A stretch of DNA of 14,482 nucleotides from an uncultured bacterium (GTDB lineage Bacteria > Actinomycetota > Coriobacteriia > Coriobacteriales > Coriobacteriaceae), in assembly GCA_905215275.1 (NCBI GenBank), contig CAJMPE010000030.1, positions 1 to 14,482 on the forward strand, written 5' to 3'. The notes beneath the pieces are model-generated. The model was not told the DNA's origin. It did no database searches and saw only the letters and a list, made by a program, of their open reading frames with translations. This document shows, piece by piece, positions 6,721-12,487 of the stretch (its first letter is position 1; each line of letters begins with the position of its first letter). A program made the position numbers and the translations under genes.

Positions 6721-7149
6721 ATGTCCAACCAGGGCAAGAAGGTCAAGACCCATTATCGCGGCACGCTCGATGACGGCACGCAGTTCGATAGCTCCTACGA
6801 TCGCGGCGAGCCGCTGGAGTTCACCTGCGGCGCCGGTCAGATGATCAAGGGCTTCGACGCCGCTGTTGTCGACATGCAGGTGGGCGAGAAGAAGACCGTG
6901 CACATCCCGGCTGCCGATGCCTACGGCGAGCACAATCCCGAGATGGTTATTACCTTCCCGGCCGAGCAGGTTCCCAACATCGAGCAGATCGAGAAGGGCA
7001 TGAAGCTCTTCCTGTCCACGCCGAGCGGCATGCCTGTCCCCGCCGTCGTCATTGACGTGACGCCCGAGGCCGTGACGCTCGACGCCAACCACGAGTTGGC
7101 CGGCAAGGACCTCAACTTTGATATTGAGCTCGTCGAGGTCGAGGGCTAG
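6721..7149 (+). CDS. FKBP-type peptidyl-prolyl isomerase, SlyD-like
   Basis: Cis-trans prolyl isomerase and likely chaperone in the cytoplasm. Of 142 residues, about 1-70 form the first FKBP half (VKTHYRGTLDDGTQFDSSYD, GAGQMIKGFDAAV). About 70-120 form the insert-in-flap chaperone domain, and ANHELAGKDLNFDIELVEV returns to the FKBP fold, the order typical of SlyD. The histidine- and cysteine-rich metal-binding tail of E. coli SlyD is absent; the protein stops directly after the fold. The start is set by GGAGG 5 nt upstream of 6721; an in-frame start at 6691 is not supported. The next gene (UreE-like) starts 3 nt after the stop, so the two are almost certainly co-transcribed. Confidence 0.93.
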   Translation: MSNQGKKVKTHYRGTLDDGTQFDSSYDRGEPLEFTCGAGQMIKGFDAAVVDMQVGEKKTVHIPAADAYGEHNPEMVITFPAEQVPNIEQIEKGMKLFLSTPSGMPVPAVVIDVTPEAVTLDANHELAGKDLNFDIELVEVEG

Positions 7150-7152
7150 AGC

Positions 7153-7731
7153 ATGCCTGAACGCTTGGTTTCGACGACATGTTTGGGAAATCTCAACGAT
7201 CCGTCCTATGAACTCCTGCTTCGCCGGGAGCTGGGCGGTGTCTTTGAGGTCGATGAGCTACTGCTCGATTGGGACCAGGCTGATGTATGCGTGTTTGTGG
7301 GCGTGACGGAGCTGGGGCGCACGATCGATGTTCGGCTGGATGCTACCGACGGTGGTCGTCTTGCCGACGGCGACGTGCTCGCCATTGACCGTTCGGGCGT
7401 GGTGCCCGTGGCGGTTGTCGTGCGCCTGCGCAGCGCCGAGGTTTATTTGGTCGAAGTCGACCGCATGGATCCGATTGCGCTCGCGCATGCGTGCTGGGAG
7501 ATCGGCAACATGCATGCGCCGCTCTTCCGGGGCGACTCGGACGAGCATACCGTGCGCATGTATACGCCGGTGCAGCCTGTTTTGGGCCGCATGCTCCGGG
7601 GTATCGAGGGCGTTCGCCTCTCGGTGGTTACCCGTGAACTCGATACGGACCGGCGCTTTGCGTCGAGTGCGGCGGAGGTCGTCGTTAGCATGGCTCCGGA
7701 CTTTACCATCGTAAAGAAGGCGCGCGGTTAA
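7153..7731 (+). CDS. UreE-like metallochaperone (orphan)
   Basis: 192 residues resembling urease accessory protein UreE. An N-terminal beta-rich half contains RTIDVRLDATDGGRLADGDVLA, close to the UreE pattern of a basic/acidic turn followed by DGD. A C-terminal ferredoxin-like half contains LAHACWEIGNMHAPL and VLGRMLRGIEGV. H121 in GNMHAPL aligns with the conserved nickel-binding histidine of UreE (GNRHxPL). There is no histidine-rich tail, and no urease or hydrogenase genes are in the window. Its ribosome-binding site (GAGGG, 7141-7145) lies within the end of the FKBP gene. It may supply nickel to another enzyme; this role is inferred from family resemblance only. The overall similarity is convincing but not strong, and a diverged relative with another role is possible. 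Confidence 0.65.
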   Translation: MPERLVSTTCLGNLNDPSYELLLRRELGGVFEVDELLLDWDQADVCVFVGVTELGRTIDVRLDATDGGRLADGDVLAIDRSGVVPVAVVVRLRSAEVYLVEVDRMDPIALAHACWEIGNMHAPLFRGDSDEHTVRMYTPVQPVLGRMLRGIEGVRLSVVTRELDTDRRFASSAAEVVVSMAPDFTIVKKARG

Positions 7732-7741
7732 CGTGCGTATG

Positions 7742-7786
7742 AGTAAGACGGACTTTGAGAGGCAGCTATTCAAAGTCCGTCTTACT
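7742..7786. repeat. Perfect 17-bp inverted repeat between the UreE-like and HAD genes
   Basis: AGTAAGACGGACTTTGA at 7742-7758 is exactly inverted at 7770-7786 with an 11-nt spacer. The right arm is followed by GTTGATG, with no U-tract, so classic intrinsic termination is unlikely. It sits 11 nt after the UreE-like stop and 28 nt before the HAD ATG. It may be a weak terminator, an mRNA-stabilising stem or a dispersed repeat. Confidence 0.7.
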
Positions 7787-7814
7787 GTTGATGAGGTGCT
7801 TTGGGGGAAAGCAT

Positions 7815-8612
7815 ATGGGTCTTGAGGGAATCAAGCTGATTGCATGCGATTTGGACGGCACGTTGCTGCATCCGGGGGAGCGCGAGCCGCGTTCCGAGGC
7901 CTTTGAGCTTATCGATGAGCTACATCGTCGCGGTATCGTGTTTATGCCGGCGAGTGGTCGTCAATATGCGAGCTTGCGCTACCTGTTTGCCCCGGTGGCC
8001 GATGAGCTCGCCTATGTATGCGAAAACGGAGCCCTGGTGATGAGCGAGGGGCGTGCCGTGGTCAAGCGCTCTATGGAGCGTAGCCTTGCTATGGATATCG
8101 CGAATGCTGTGGTTGCGTATCCCCATGCCGACGTGACCCTTTCGTGTGAGGGACACCTCTACACCATGAGCGGCAACGATGCGTTCGTCGACCATTTGCG
8201 CTATGAGGTCCACTGCGACGTGGCGGTGGTCGACCGTCCCGAGGACATCGACGAGGACGTCATTAAGATTGCCTTCCAGACGCCCGAGGTGGATCAGCCG
8301 GCGGCGCTGGAGCATTTTGAGCGCCTCTTTAGCGACCGTGTCGACGTGATGACGTCGGGAACCGAATGGACGGACTTTATCGGTTTCGGTTCGGGCAAGG
8401 GCTCCGCGCTTGCCGATTACGGTCGTGCCCTGGGGATTTCGCCCGATGAGATGATGGCGTTTGGCGATAACGAAAACGACCGCGACATGCTCAACGTCGT
8501 GGGCCATCCCTATCTGATGGAGAGCTGCAACCCCTCTATGCGTGGCATTAACGACCGCGTCCGCTACGTGCGCACGGTCGAAGAAGAGCTGCGTCGTCTA
8601 CTTGCTGAGTAG
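7815..8612 (+). CDS. Cof-type HAD-IIB family phosphatase
   Basis: A soluble haloacid-dehalogenase-superfamily phosphatase of the Cof/YbiV type, which act on sugar phosphates and similar metabolites; the substrate cannot be told from sequence. Motif I is IACDLDGTLL (nucleophile D12, acid/base D14). Motif II lies in FMPASGRQ, motif III is the Lys of GSGKGSAL, and motif IV is AFGDNENDRDML. The stretch between motifs II and III is a C2-type cap, and the 265-residue length is normal. The start at 7815 is chosen for GGGGGA 7 nt upstream. An in-frame TTG at 7755 lies inside the inverted repeat. The stop codon is part of the left arm of the palindrome that links this gene to the convergent regulator gene. 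Confidence 0.92.
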   Translation: MGLEGIKLIACDLDGTLLHPGEREPRSEAFELIDELHRRGIVFMPASGRQYASLRYLFAPVADELAYVCENGALVMSEGRAVVKRSMERSLAMDIANAVVAYPHADVTLSCEGHLYTMSGNDAFVDHLRYEVHCDVAVVDRPEDIDEDVIKIAFQTPEVDQPAALEHFERLFSDRVDVMTSGTEWTDFIGFGSGKGSALADYGRALGISPDEMMAFGDNENDRDMLNVVGHPYLMESCNPSMRGINDRVRYVRTVEEELRRLLAE

Positions 8613-8693
8613 ACATTTGGGACATGTCTAGAAATCTACTTTTTGCTGCAAAGTGCGGAAAGGTGGATTTTAAGGCATGTTCCAAACATCTAC
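8609..8693. repeat. Palindromic element bridging two convergent stop codons
   Basis: Arms 8609-8639 and 8663-8693 are inverted copies matching at 24 of 31 positions. Each arm begins GTAG from the outside, and those TAGs are the stop codons of the HAD gene (+) and the PerR-like gene (-). The loop contains TTTGC-T-GCAAA (8642-8652). The left arm contains GGGACATGTC, nearly the same as GGGACATATC in the nrdG upstream palindrome. It may serve as a bidirectional terminator, though U-tracts are short, or be a repeat-family copy. Confidence 0.65.
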
Positions 8694-9070
8694 CGACAGT
8701 CAGGGCAGAGACCCTCGAAGATGGTGTAGTGCGACGTGACGTGCCAGCCGATTTGCTCGGACGCCTTGGCGTCGAGCTGGGCATCGAAGGGGAGCGGTAC
8801 GTCGATGACGCGGCTGCACGAGGTGCAGATGATATGTGCGTGCGGCTCGATGGTGCGATCGAAGCGACTCCCGCCCGGCGTCTTGATCGAGAGGATTTCT
8901 CCGGCATCTGCCAAGAGATTAAGATTGCGGTAGACCGTACCGCGGCTGATTTTGTCATCCTGCGCGCGCACGACGTTGTAGATTTCGTCGGCGGTGGGAT
9001 GGTTATAGCTTTGGCGCACGGCGTCAAGAACCAGCTTTCGCTGCCTGGTATTCCTTCTTTGCACCGCCAT
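8690..9070 (-). CDS. PerR-like Fur-family transcriptional regulator
   Basis: A metal-dependent DNA-binding repressor of the Fur superfamily, 126 residues. The N-terminal winged helix includes HPTADEIY and ISRGTVYRNLNLLADAGEI. The C-terminal dimer domain has the structural zinc pairs C82/C85 (CTSC) and C122/C125 (CPDC). The ligands used by PerR for peroxide sensing are visible: H24, D71 (RFD), H77, H79 and D90. D71 to D90 keeps the same spacing as D85-D104 of Bacillus PerR, and an Asp rather than Glu after RF favours PerR over Fur. Peroxide sensing is therefore likely in this anaerobe. GAGG motifs 4 and 9 nt upstream support the start. It follows the acylphosphatase gene on the same strand after 61 bp; whether it has its own promoter is unclear. 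Confidence 0.88.
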   Translation of the reverse strand: MAVQRRNTRQRKLVLDAVRQSYNHPTADEIYNVVRAQDDKISRGTVYRNLNLLADAGEILSIKTPGGSRFDRTIEPHAHIICTSCSRVIDVPLPFDAQLDAKASEQIGWHVTSHYTIFEGLCPDCR

Positions 9071-9131
9071 GCGCCTCGCCTCTTTTCTATCAACGGTCGT
9101 AGGTAAATGATACCGTATTTAGCACACAATA

Positions 9132-9542
9132 CTAATAATGAGGAGTGAAACCGTCTTCATTGGCAAGTGGGGCTCGGGCCTGGGCGTCTACGAGGCGAAA
9201 ACGCGTTCCCATGCGCTCGTAGGAGGCATGAAGCGTCTCGAGATGAGATAGGATGTTTGCCGGAGCTCCCTGTATCTCCATCTCGACTGAGCCGTCTTCC
9301 ATGTTACGCACCCAGCCGGTGAGGGAACGCACCTGTGCGAGGTTGGTGTTGGTGAAGCGGAAACCGACGCCCTGGACCTGTCCCTCCCACCGCAGGAAAT
9401 AGCGCTGCGGGGCGTCTTGAGTGGCCTCGTCGCTTGCGAGCACGGTGAGCCTACGGCGCAGCTCAAGCTCAACGCCAGAGGGCTTTTGGGGTTCGCGGCT
9501 GCCGCCGGTGACGCCCGAGAAAAGCTTGTCGAAAAAACCCAT
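9132..9542 (-). CDS. Acylphosphatase with N-terminal extension
   Basis: Hydrolyses the carboxyl-phosphate bond of acylphosphates. The canonical domain spans about residues 47-136: GQVQGVGFRF with catalytic R62, and GWVRNMEDGSVEMEIQG with catalytic N80. Stand-alone acylphosphatases are about 90 residues. This one has a further 46 N-terminal residues beginning MGFFDKLFSGVTGG, a short amphipathic start followed by a polar linker of unknown role. The gene begins 2 nt after the stop of the oxidoreductase gene with only a weak ribosome-binding site, so translation is probably coupled. Substrate and physiological role are not indicated by the context. Confidence 0.92.
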   Translation of the reverse strand: MGFFDKLFSGVTGGSREPQKPSGVELELRRRLTVLASDEATQDAPQRYFLRWEGQVQGVGFRFTNTNLAQVRSLTGWVRNMEDGSVEMEIQGAPANILSHLETLHASYERMGTRFRLVDAQARAPLANEDGFTPHY

Positions 9543-9544
9543 CG

Positions 9545-10651
9545 CTATGCCTGCTTGTTAGAGTCAGCGGGGAAGGCGATACCCGCCTGCTGGCGCACGG
9601 CATCCATGATACGCAGTGAGACGAGCGTGACGTCGCGGTAGTGGCCAAGCTCGTGACGTCCCGCCGGGGTCTCCCAAATCTCTTCCTTGACGTTATCGAT
9701 GCCGCCGATGGCGGTGATAAAGTCTGCGAGTTCGTATTCCATGGTGTTGCTCGATTTGGGCAGGTCGAGCACGCGGCCGTTGTCGCTCTGTTCGCGCAGC
9801 GCCTCGGTCGCCGAGCCGCGTACGACGTCGCCGCGATAGTCGATGCGGACGTTGCGGGGCGTGGACAGATGGTCAATCTGGATAGTGCCACGCTCGCCTT
9901 CGATCTGCGAGGGCAGTAGGTCATTCGTAATTTTGGAATGCGCGAGCTCGACGGAGATACGGCCACCGCCGTAGCTGGCGAGGATGGAACCGCAGCCATC
10001 GATGGGGCCGTGCGTGAGCTGTCGCGTGGTGGGGTCGAGCAGAGTAGCCATGCTCGTAAGGCCGGAGGGCATGCCGAAAATCTCGACCATGGGCTCGACG
10101 GTGTAGACGCCAATATCCATGAGGGAACCCGATGCCATATTGCAGTCGAAGATATTGGTGGTGCGTCCCGCGAGAATCTCGTTGTAGCGCGAAGAATATT
10201 TGCCAAAACGCAATGAGGCGCGGCGGATGGGGGCGATCTCGCCCAGGGCGTCCTCGATGGCGTGGAAGGCGGGATCGTGAAGGGGACGCATGGCCTCGAG
10301 GGCTACGACACCTGCTGCCTCGGCAGCGCGGAAGACTTCCAGCGCCTGCGCTTCGGTGGCGCAGAAGGGCTTTTCGACGATAACGTGCTTGCCGCCGGCG
10401 ATACAGGCGAGCGCCTGCTCGTAGTGGAGCGCATTGGGGCTGCCGATGTAGACGGCGTCGACGTCGTCGGCGGACGCAAGCTCGTCAAGTGCGGTGAAGT
10501 TACGCTCGCCGCCGCGCTCGGCGGTAAAGGCGGCGCCGCGATCTGCATCGCGCGAGAGCGTGCCCACAAACGTGGCTTGGTCGTTGGCGTTGACGACCTG
10601 GATAAAGTCGTCGGTGATCATGGATGTGCCGATGGTCGCGATGCGCAGCAT
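9545..10651 (-). CDS. Gfo/Idh/MocA family NAD(P)-dependent oxidoreductase
   Basis: 368 residues with the two-domain plan of this family. The N-terminal Rossmann fold starts RIATIGTSMI and contains DAVYIGSPNALH and the EKPF motif (residues 93-96, with the conserved Lys that contacts cofactor and substrate). The C-terminal alpha/beta domain includes GSLMDIGVYTVEPM. Members oxidise or reduce sugars, inositols and related polyols; the substrate cannot be assigned. There is no signal peptide, so it is cytoplasmic. AAGGGGG lies 4 nt before the ATG, supporting this start. It is followed 2 nt later by the acylphosphatase gene and preceded by RNase HI on the same strand, with a 75-bp gap in which I see no firm promoter. 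Confidence 0.93.
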   Translation of the reverse strand: MLRIATIGTSMITDDFIQVVNANDQATFVGTLSRDADRGAAFTAERGGERNFTALDELASADDVDAVYIGSPNALHYEQALACIAGGKHVIVEKPFCATEAQALEVFRAAEAAGVVALEAMRPLHDPAFHAIEDALGEIAPIRRASLRFGKYSSRYNEILAGRTTNIFDCNMASGSLMDIGVYTVEPMVEIFGMPSGLTSMATLLDPTTRQLTHGPIDGCGSILASYGGGRISVELAHSKITNDLLPSQIEGERGTIQIDHLSTPRNVRIDYRGDVVRGSATEALREQSDNGRVLDLPKSSNTMEYELADFITAIGGIDNVKEEIWETPAGRHELGHYRDVTLVSLRIMDAVRQQAGIAFPADSNKQA

Positions 10652-10726
10652 ACGTCCCCCTTGCGTTGTTTGGTCTACAGGATGAGTGTAGCGCGAGGGG
10701 GCAGAAAGTAGCGTGCGAAAACGCCG

Positions 10727-11212
10727 TTACAGGTCGCTCTCGTTAAAGCCGGTATCGATATCGAGGTTGCTGCCGTCGGCCGCCGTGGTGGCGAGCTCAT
10801 CGCAGCGCTCGTTGAGCTCATGGCCGGCATGCCCTTTAACCCAGATGAACTCCACTTTGTGCTTGCTCTTTGCGTTGAGCAGGCGTTCCCACAAGTCGCG
10901 GTTCTTAACGGGCTGCTTGTTGGCGGTTTTCCAGCCGCGCTTTTTCCAGCCGTCGATCCAGTGCTTGTTGAAGGCGTTGACGACGTACTGCGAATCGGAA
11001 TGGACTTCGACCTCGCAGGGGCGGTTGAGTGCCTCGAGCGCCACGATGACCGCCATGAGCTCCATGCGGTTGTTGGTGGTCTTGGCGTAGCCGCGCGAAA
11101 GCTCGGAGGTGAAGGTCTTGCCGGCGGGGTTGGTGTATTTGAGTACGGCGCCGTAGCCGCCGCGTCCCGGATTTGATCGGGCCGAGCCGTCGGTATAGAT
11201 GATGACCTTCAC
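10727..11212 (-). CDS. rnhA: Ribonuclease HI
   Basis: Endonuclease that degrades the RNA strand of RNA-DNA hybrids, acting in replication primer removal and R-loop clearance. The catalytic residues are all visible in the 161-residue protein: D8 (IYTDGS), E51 (RMEL), D73 (HSDSQYV) and D138 (ERCDELA), with the flexible-loop H128 (KGHAGH). The start is GTG at 11212, chosen because AAAGGA lies about 5 nt upstream and the family begins directly with the first beta strand. The longer frame to 11263 would add 17 atypical residues. A C-terminal tail of about 15 acidic residues follows the fold. LysR lies 63 bp upstream on the same strand; a TACAAT at 11251-11256 may be a -10 element. Confidence 0.95.
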   Translation of the reverse strand: MKVIIYTDGSARSNPGRGGYGAVLKYTNPAGKTFTSELSRGYAKTTNNRMELMAVIVALEALNRPCEVEVHSDSQYVVNAFNKHWIDGWKKRGWKTANKQPVKNRDLWERLLNAKSKHKVEFIWVKGHAGHELNERCDELATTAADGSNLDIDTGFNESDL

Positions 11213-11275
11213 ATGGTTCCTTTCGTTGGGTATGTTTCGTGCGAGTGACCATTGTAGCGCCATGCCCGCCGGGGG

Positions 11276-12214
11276 CTAGCAATCTACGATTTCTACCCCG
11301 TCTTCCGACAGTTGATTGGCATGGATGATGCCGTCGAGCTCATCGAGGTATTGCTGCAAGAGGGGAGAGGGCTTGCGCTCGTCGTGCATGATATAGCCTA
11401 CGTGCATCGTTGGGGCGTCTGCTAACGGGATCGATGCCATACCCCATTGCATTTCATTGGAGAGGACACCGGTCGACAGGGTGTAACCGTTCGACGTGAT
11501 AAGTAAGTTGGTAAGTGTTCCGCGGTCCGAGATTCGTATGTTGCGGTCGCAAGGGATGTAGCTAAAGGGTTCCTCGGCGTAATAGAAGGAGTTCGAGGTT
11601 CCCTGCTCAAAGCTGTAGCGCGTATAGGGCGTGAGGTCGGCAAGGGACAGCTGAGGGCGGCGTGCGAGCGGGTGGCGCTCGCTAACGAAGACGTGGACCG
11701 TCGCGTCGAAGAGGGGATGGAAGCTTGCGCGGGCATCGGCGAAGGCCTTCTGCAGAACGCGGGCGTTAAAGTCATCCAGATACAGAATGCCGATATCGCT
11801 GCGAAACGCACGGACGTCATCGATGATCTGCGCTGTGGTGGTCTCGCGCATGATGAACTCGAACTTGCTGTCGCGGCAGCGCTCGACTACGTTGACAAAG
11901 GCCTCGACCGAAAACGCGTAGTGTTGGGCCGAGATGGCAAGGCGGGCCTGAGGTGTACCGCCGTCCTCGTAGCGGGCCTCGAGCATGTCGGCCTGCTCTA
12001 CGACCTGGCGTGCATAACCCAAAAGCTCGGTGCCGTCGTTGGTGAGTGCAACACCGCGGCTAGAGCGCGTAAAGATTTCGATATGAAGTTCCTGTTCCAG
12101 GCTTTTGACGGCGTTGGAGATATTGGACTGTGCGGTATAGAGGCGCTGAGCTGCGGCGTTGATCGAACCGGACTCTGCCACGGCGATCAAAAAGCGAAGC
12201 TGCTGGAGGGTCAT
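11276..12214 (-). CDS. LysR-family transcriptional regulator
   Basis: 312 residues. The N-terminal winged helix-turn-helix covers about 1-60 (LQQLRFLIAVAESGSINAAA, then QSNISNAVKSLEQELHIEIF and GVALTNDG), followed by a linker helix and a type-2 periplasmic-binding-like effector domain (about 90-290). Such proteins usually activate a divergent gene in response to a small-molecule effector and repress their own gene. The neighbour on the other side of the 273-bp divergent region is O-acetylhomoserine sulfhydrylase, so a sulfur or amino-acid metabolite such as O-acetylserine, O-acetylhomoserine or homocysteine is a reasonable but unproven effector. The start at 12214 has GAAAGGA about 9 nt upstream. 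Confidence 0.94.
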   Translation of the reverse strand: MTLQQLRFLIAVAESGSINAAAQRLYTAQSNISNAVKSLEQELHIEIFTRSSRGVALTNDGTELLGYARQVVEQADMLEARYEDGGTPQARLAISAQHYAFSVEAFVNVVERCRDSKFEFIMRETTTAQIIDDVRAFRSDIGILYLDDFNARVLQKAFADARASFHPLFDATVHVFVSERHPLARRPQLSLADLTPYTRYSFEQGTSNSFYYAEEPFSYIPCDRNIRISDRGTLTNLLITSNGYTLSTGVLSNEMQWGMASIPLADAPTMHVGYIMHDERKPSPLLQQYLDELDGIIHANQLSEDGVEIVDC

Positions 12215-12230
12215 CGGCGCCCGTCCTTTC

Positions 12231-12253
12231 GATAGCTATCTAAAAAAACGATA
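12231..12253. promoter_or_regulatory. Candidate LysR-type operator
   Basis: GATAGCTATC (12231-12240) is a perfect palindrome. It overlaps a second dyad, TATC-N9-GATA (12237-12253), which fits the T-N11-A pattern typical of LysR-type binding sites. It lies between the LysR start and the -35 of the divergent sulfhydrylase promoter, the right place for autoregulation and activation. Proposed from pattern and position only. Confidence 0.4.
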
Positions 12254-12275
12254 ACAGGTTAGCGCTTTTAAGTGA

Positions 12276-12304
12276 TTGACCGAGGGGAACAATGCTCGTA
12301 CTAT
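12276..12304 (+). promoter_or_regulatory. Sigma-70-type promoter for the sulfhydrylase gene
   Basis: TTGACC (12276-12281) and TACTAT (12299-12304) are separated by exactly 17 bp, matching 5/6 and 4/6 of the consensus. Transcription would begin near 12311, leaving a leader of about 177 nt before the ATG at 12488. Confidence 0.7.
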
Positions 12305-12310
12305 TCAAAA

Positions 12311-12487
12311 CACACAAAGGCGGTAGGTAATTAAGCCAACCACGGAACCGGGATGCGAAAGGAGGCCCGCATATGAATTGCTTACCAAGACGAATGCCGG
12401 GCTCCTGTTTGCGCCCGTTGGCGTGATCAGGAGACAGCGACTTACTTCTCTCTTTTTATTTACTTTTGTTCGATCAAGGAGATCATC
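12311..12487 (+). promoter_or_regulatory. Structured 5' leader with competing stems (candidate attenuator)
   Basis: Three alternatives can be read. First, an 11-bp stem pairs 12322-12332 with 12376-12386, including two G-U pairs, and encloses a 5-bp hairpin (12353-12357/12368-12372) whose loop displays the uORF ribosome-binding site. Second, AGGAGgCCCG (12360-12369) can pair with CGGGCTCCT (12398-12406), 9 bp with one bulge, hiding that ribosome-binding site. Third, CTCCTG (12402-12407) can pair with CAGGAG (12428-12433), stacked on an inner TTGCGCC-CGTT-GGCGTGA hairpin. The second and third are mutually exclusive. A pyrimidine-rich stretch (12443-12469) separates the hairpin from the gene's AAGGAG (12476-12481). 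No known SAM, T-box or cobalamin riboswitch signature was recognised. Confidence 0.6.
12373..12426 (+). CDS. 17-codon leader reading frame with two Cys codons
   Basis: Reads MNCLPRRMPGSCLRPLA then TGA. AAAGGAGG at 12358-12365 lies 7 nt before the ATG, an ideal ribosome-binding site and the best in the window, so translation is likely. Cys codons are TGC (12379-12381, in the 3' strand of the 11-bp stem) and TGT (12406-12408, at the edge of the segment shared by both competing hairpins). The stop falls inside the downstream hairpin. The encoded peptide resembles no known protein. Its placement upstream of a sulfur-assimilation gene suggests a regulatory leader peptide sensing charged tRNA-Cys, by analogy with amino-acid attenuators and with cysteine-responsive short ORFs known in mycobacteria. 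Confidence 0.6.
   Translation: MNCLPRRMPGSCLRPLA

Noticed and set aside
9124..9138. PerR/Fur-box-like sequence upstream of the PerR-like gene
   Set aside because: Only about 9 of 14 positions fit the PerR box and it overlaps the acylphosphatase stop; too weak to call.
12311..12487. SAM-I/SAM-IV, T-box or cobalamin riboswitch in the sulfhydrylase leader
   Set aside because: None of the hallmark conserved strings of these classes could be found by eye; a covariance-model search is still needed.
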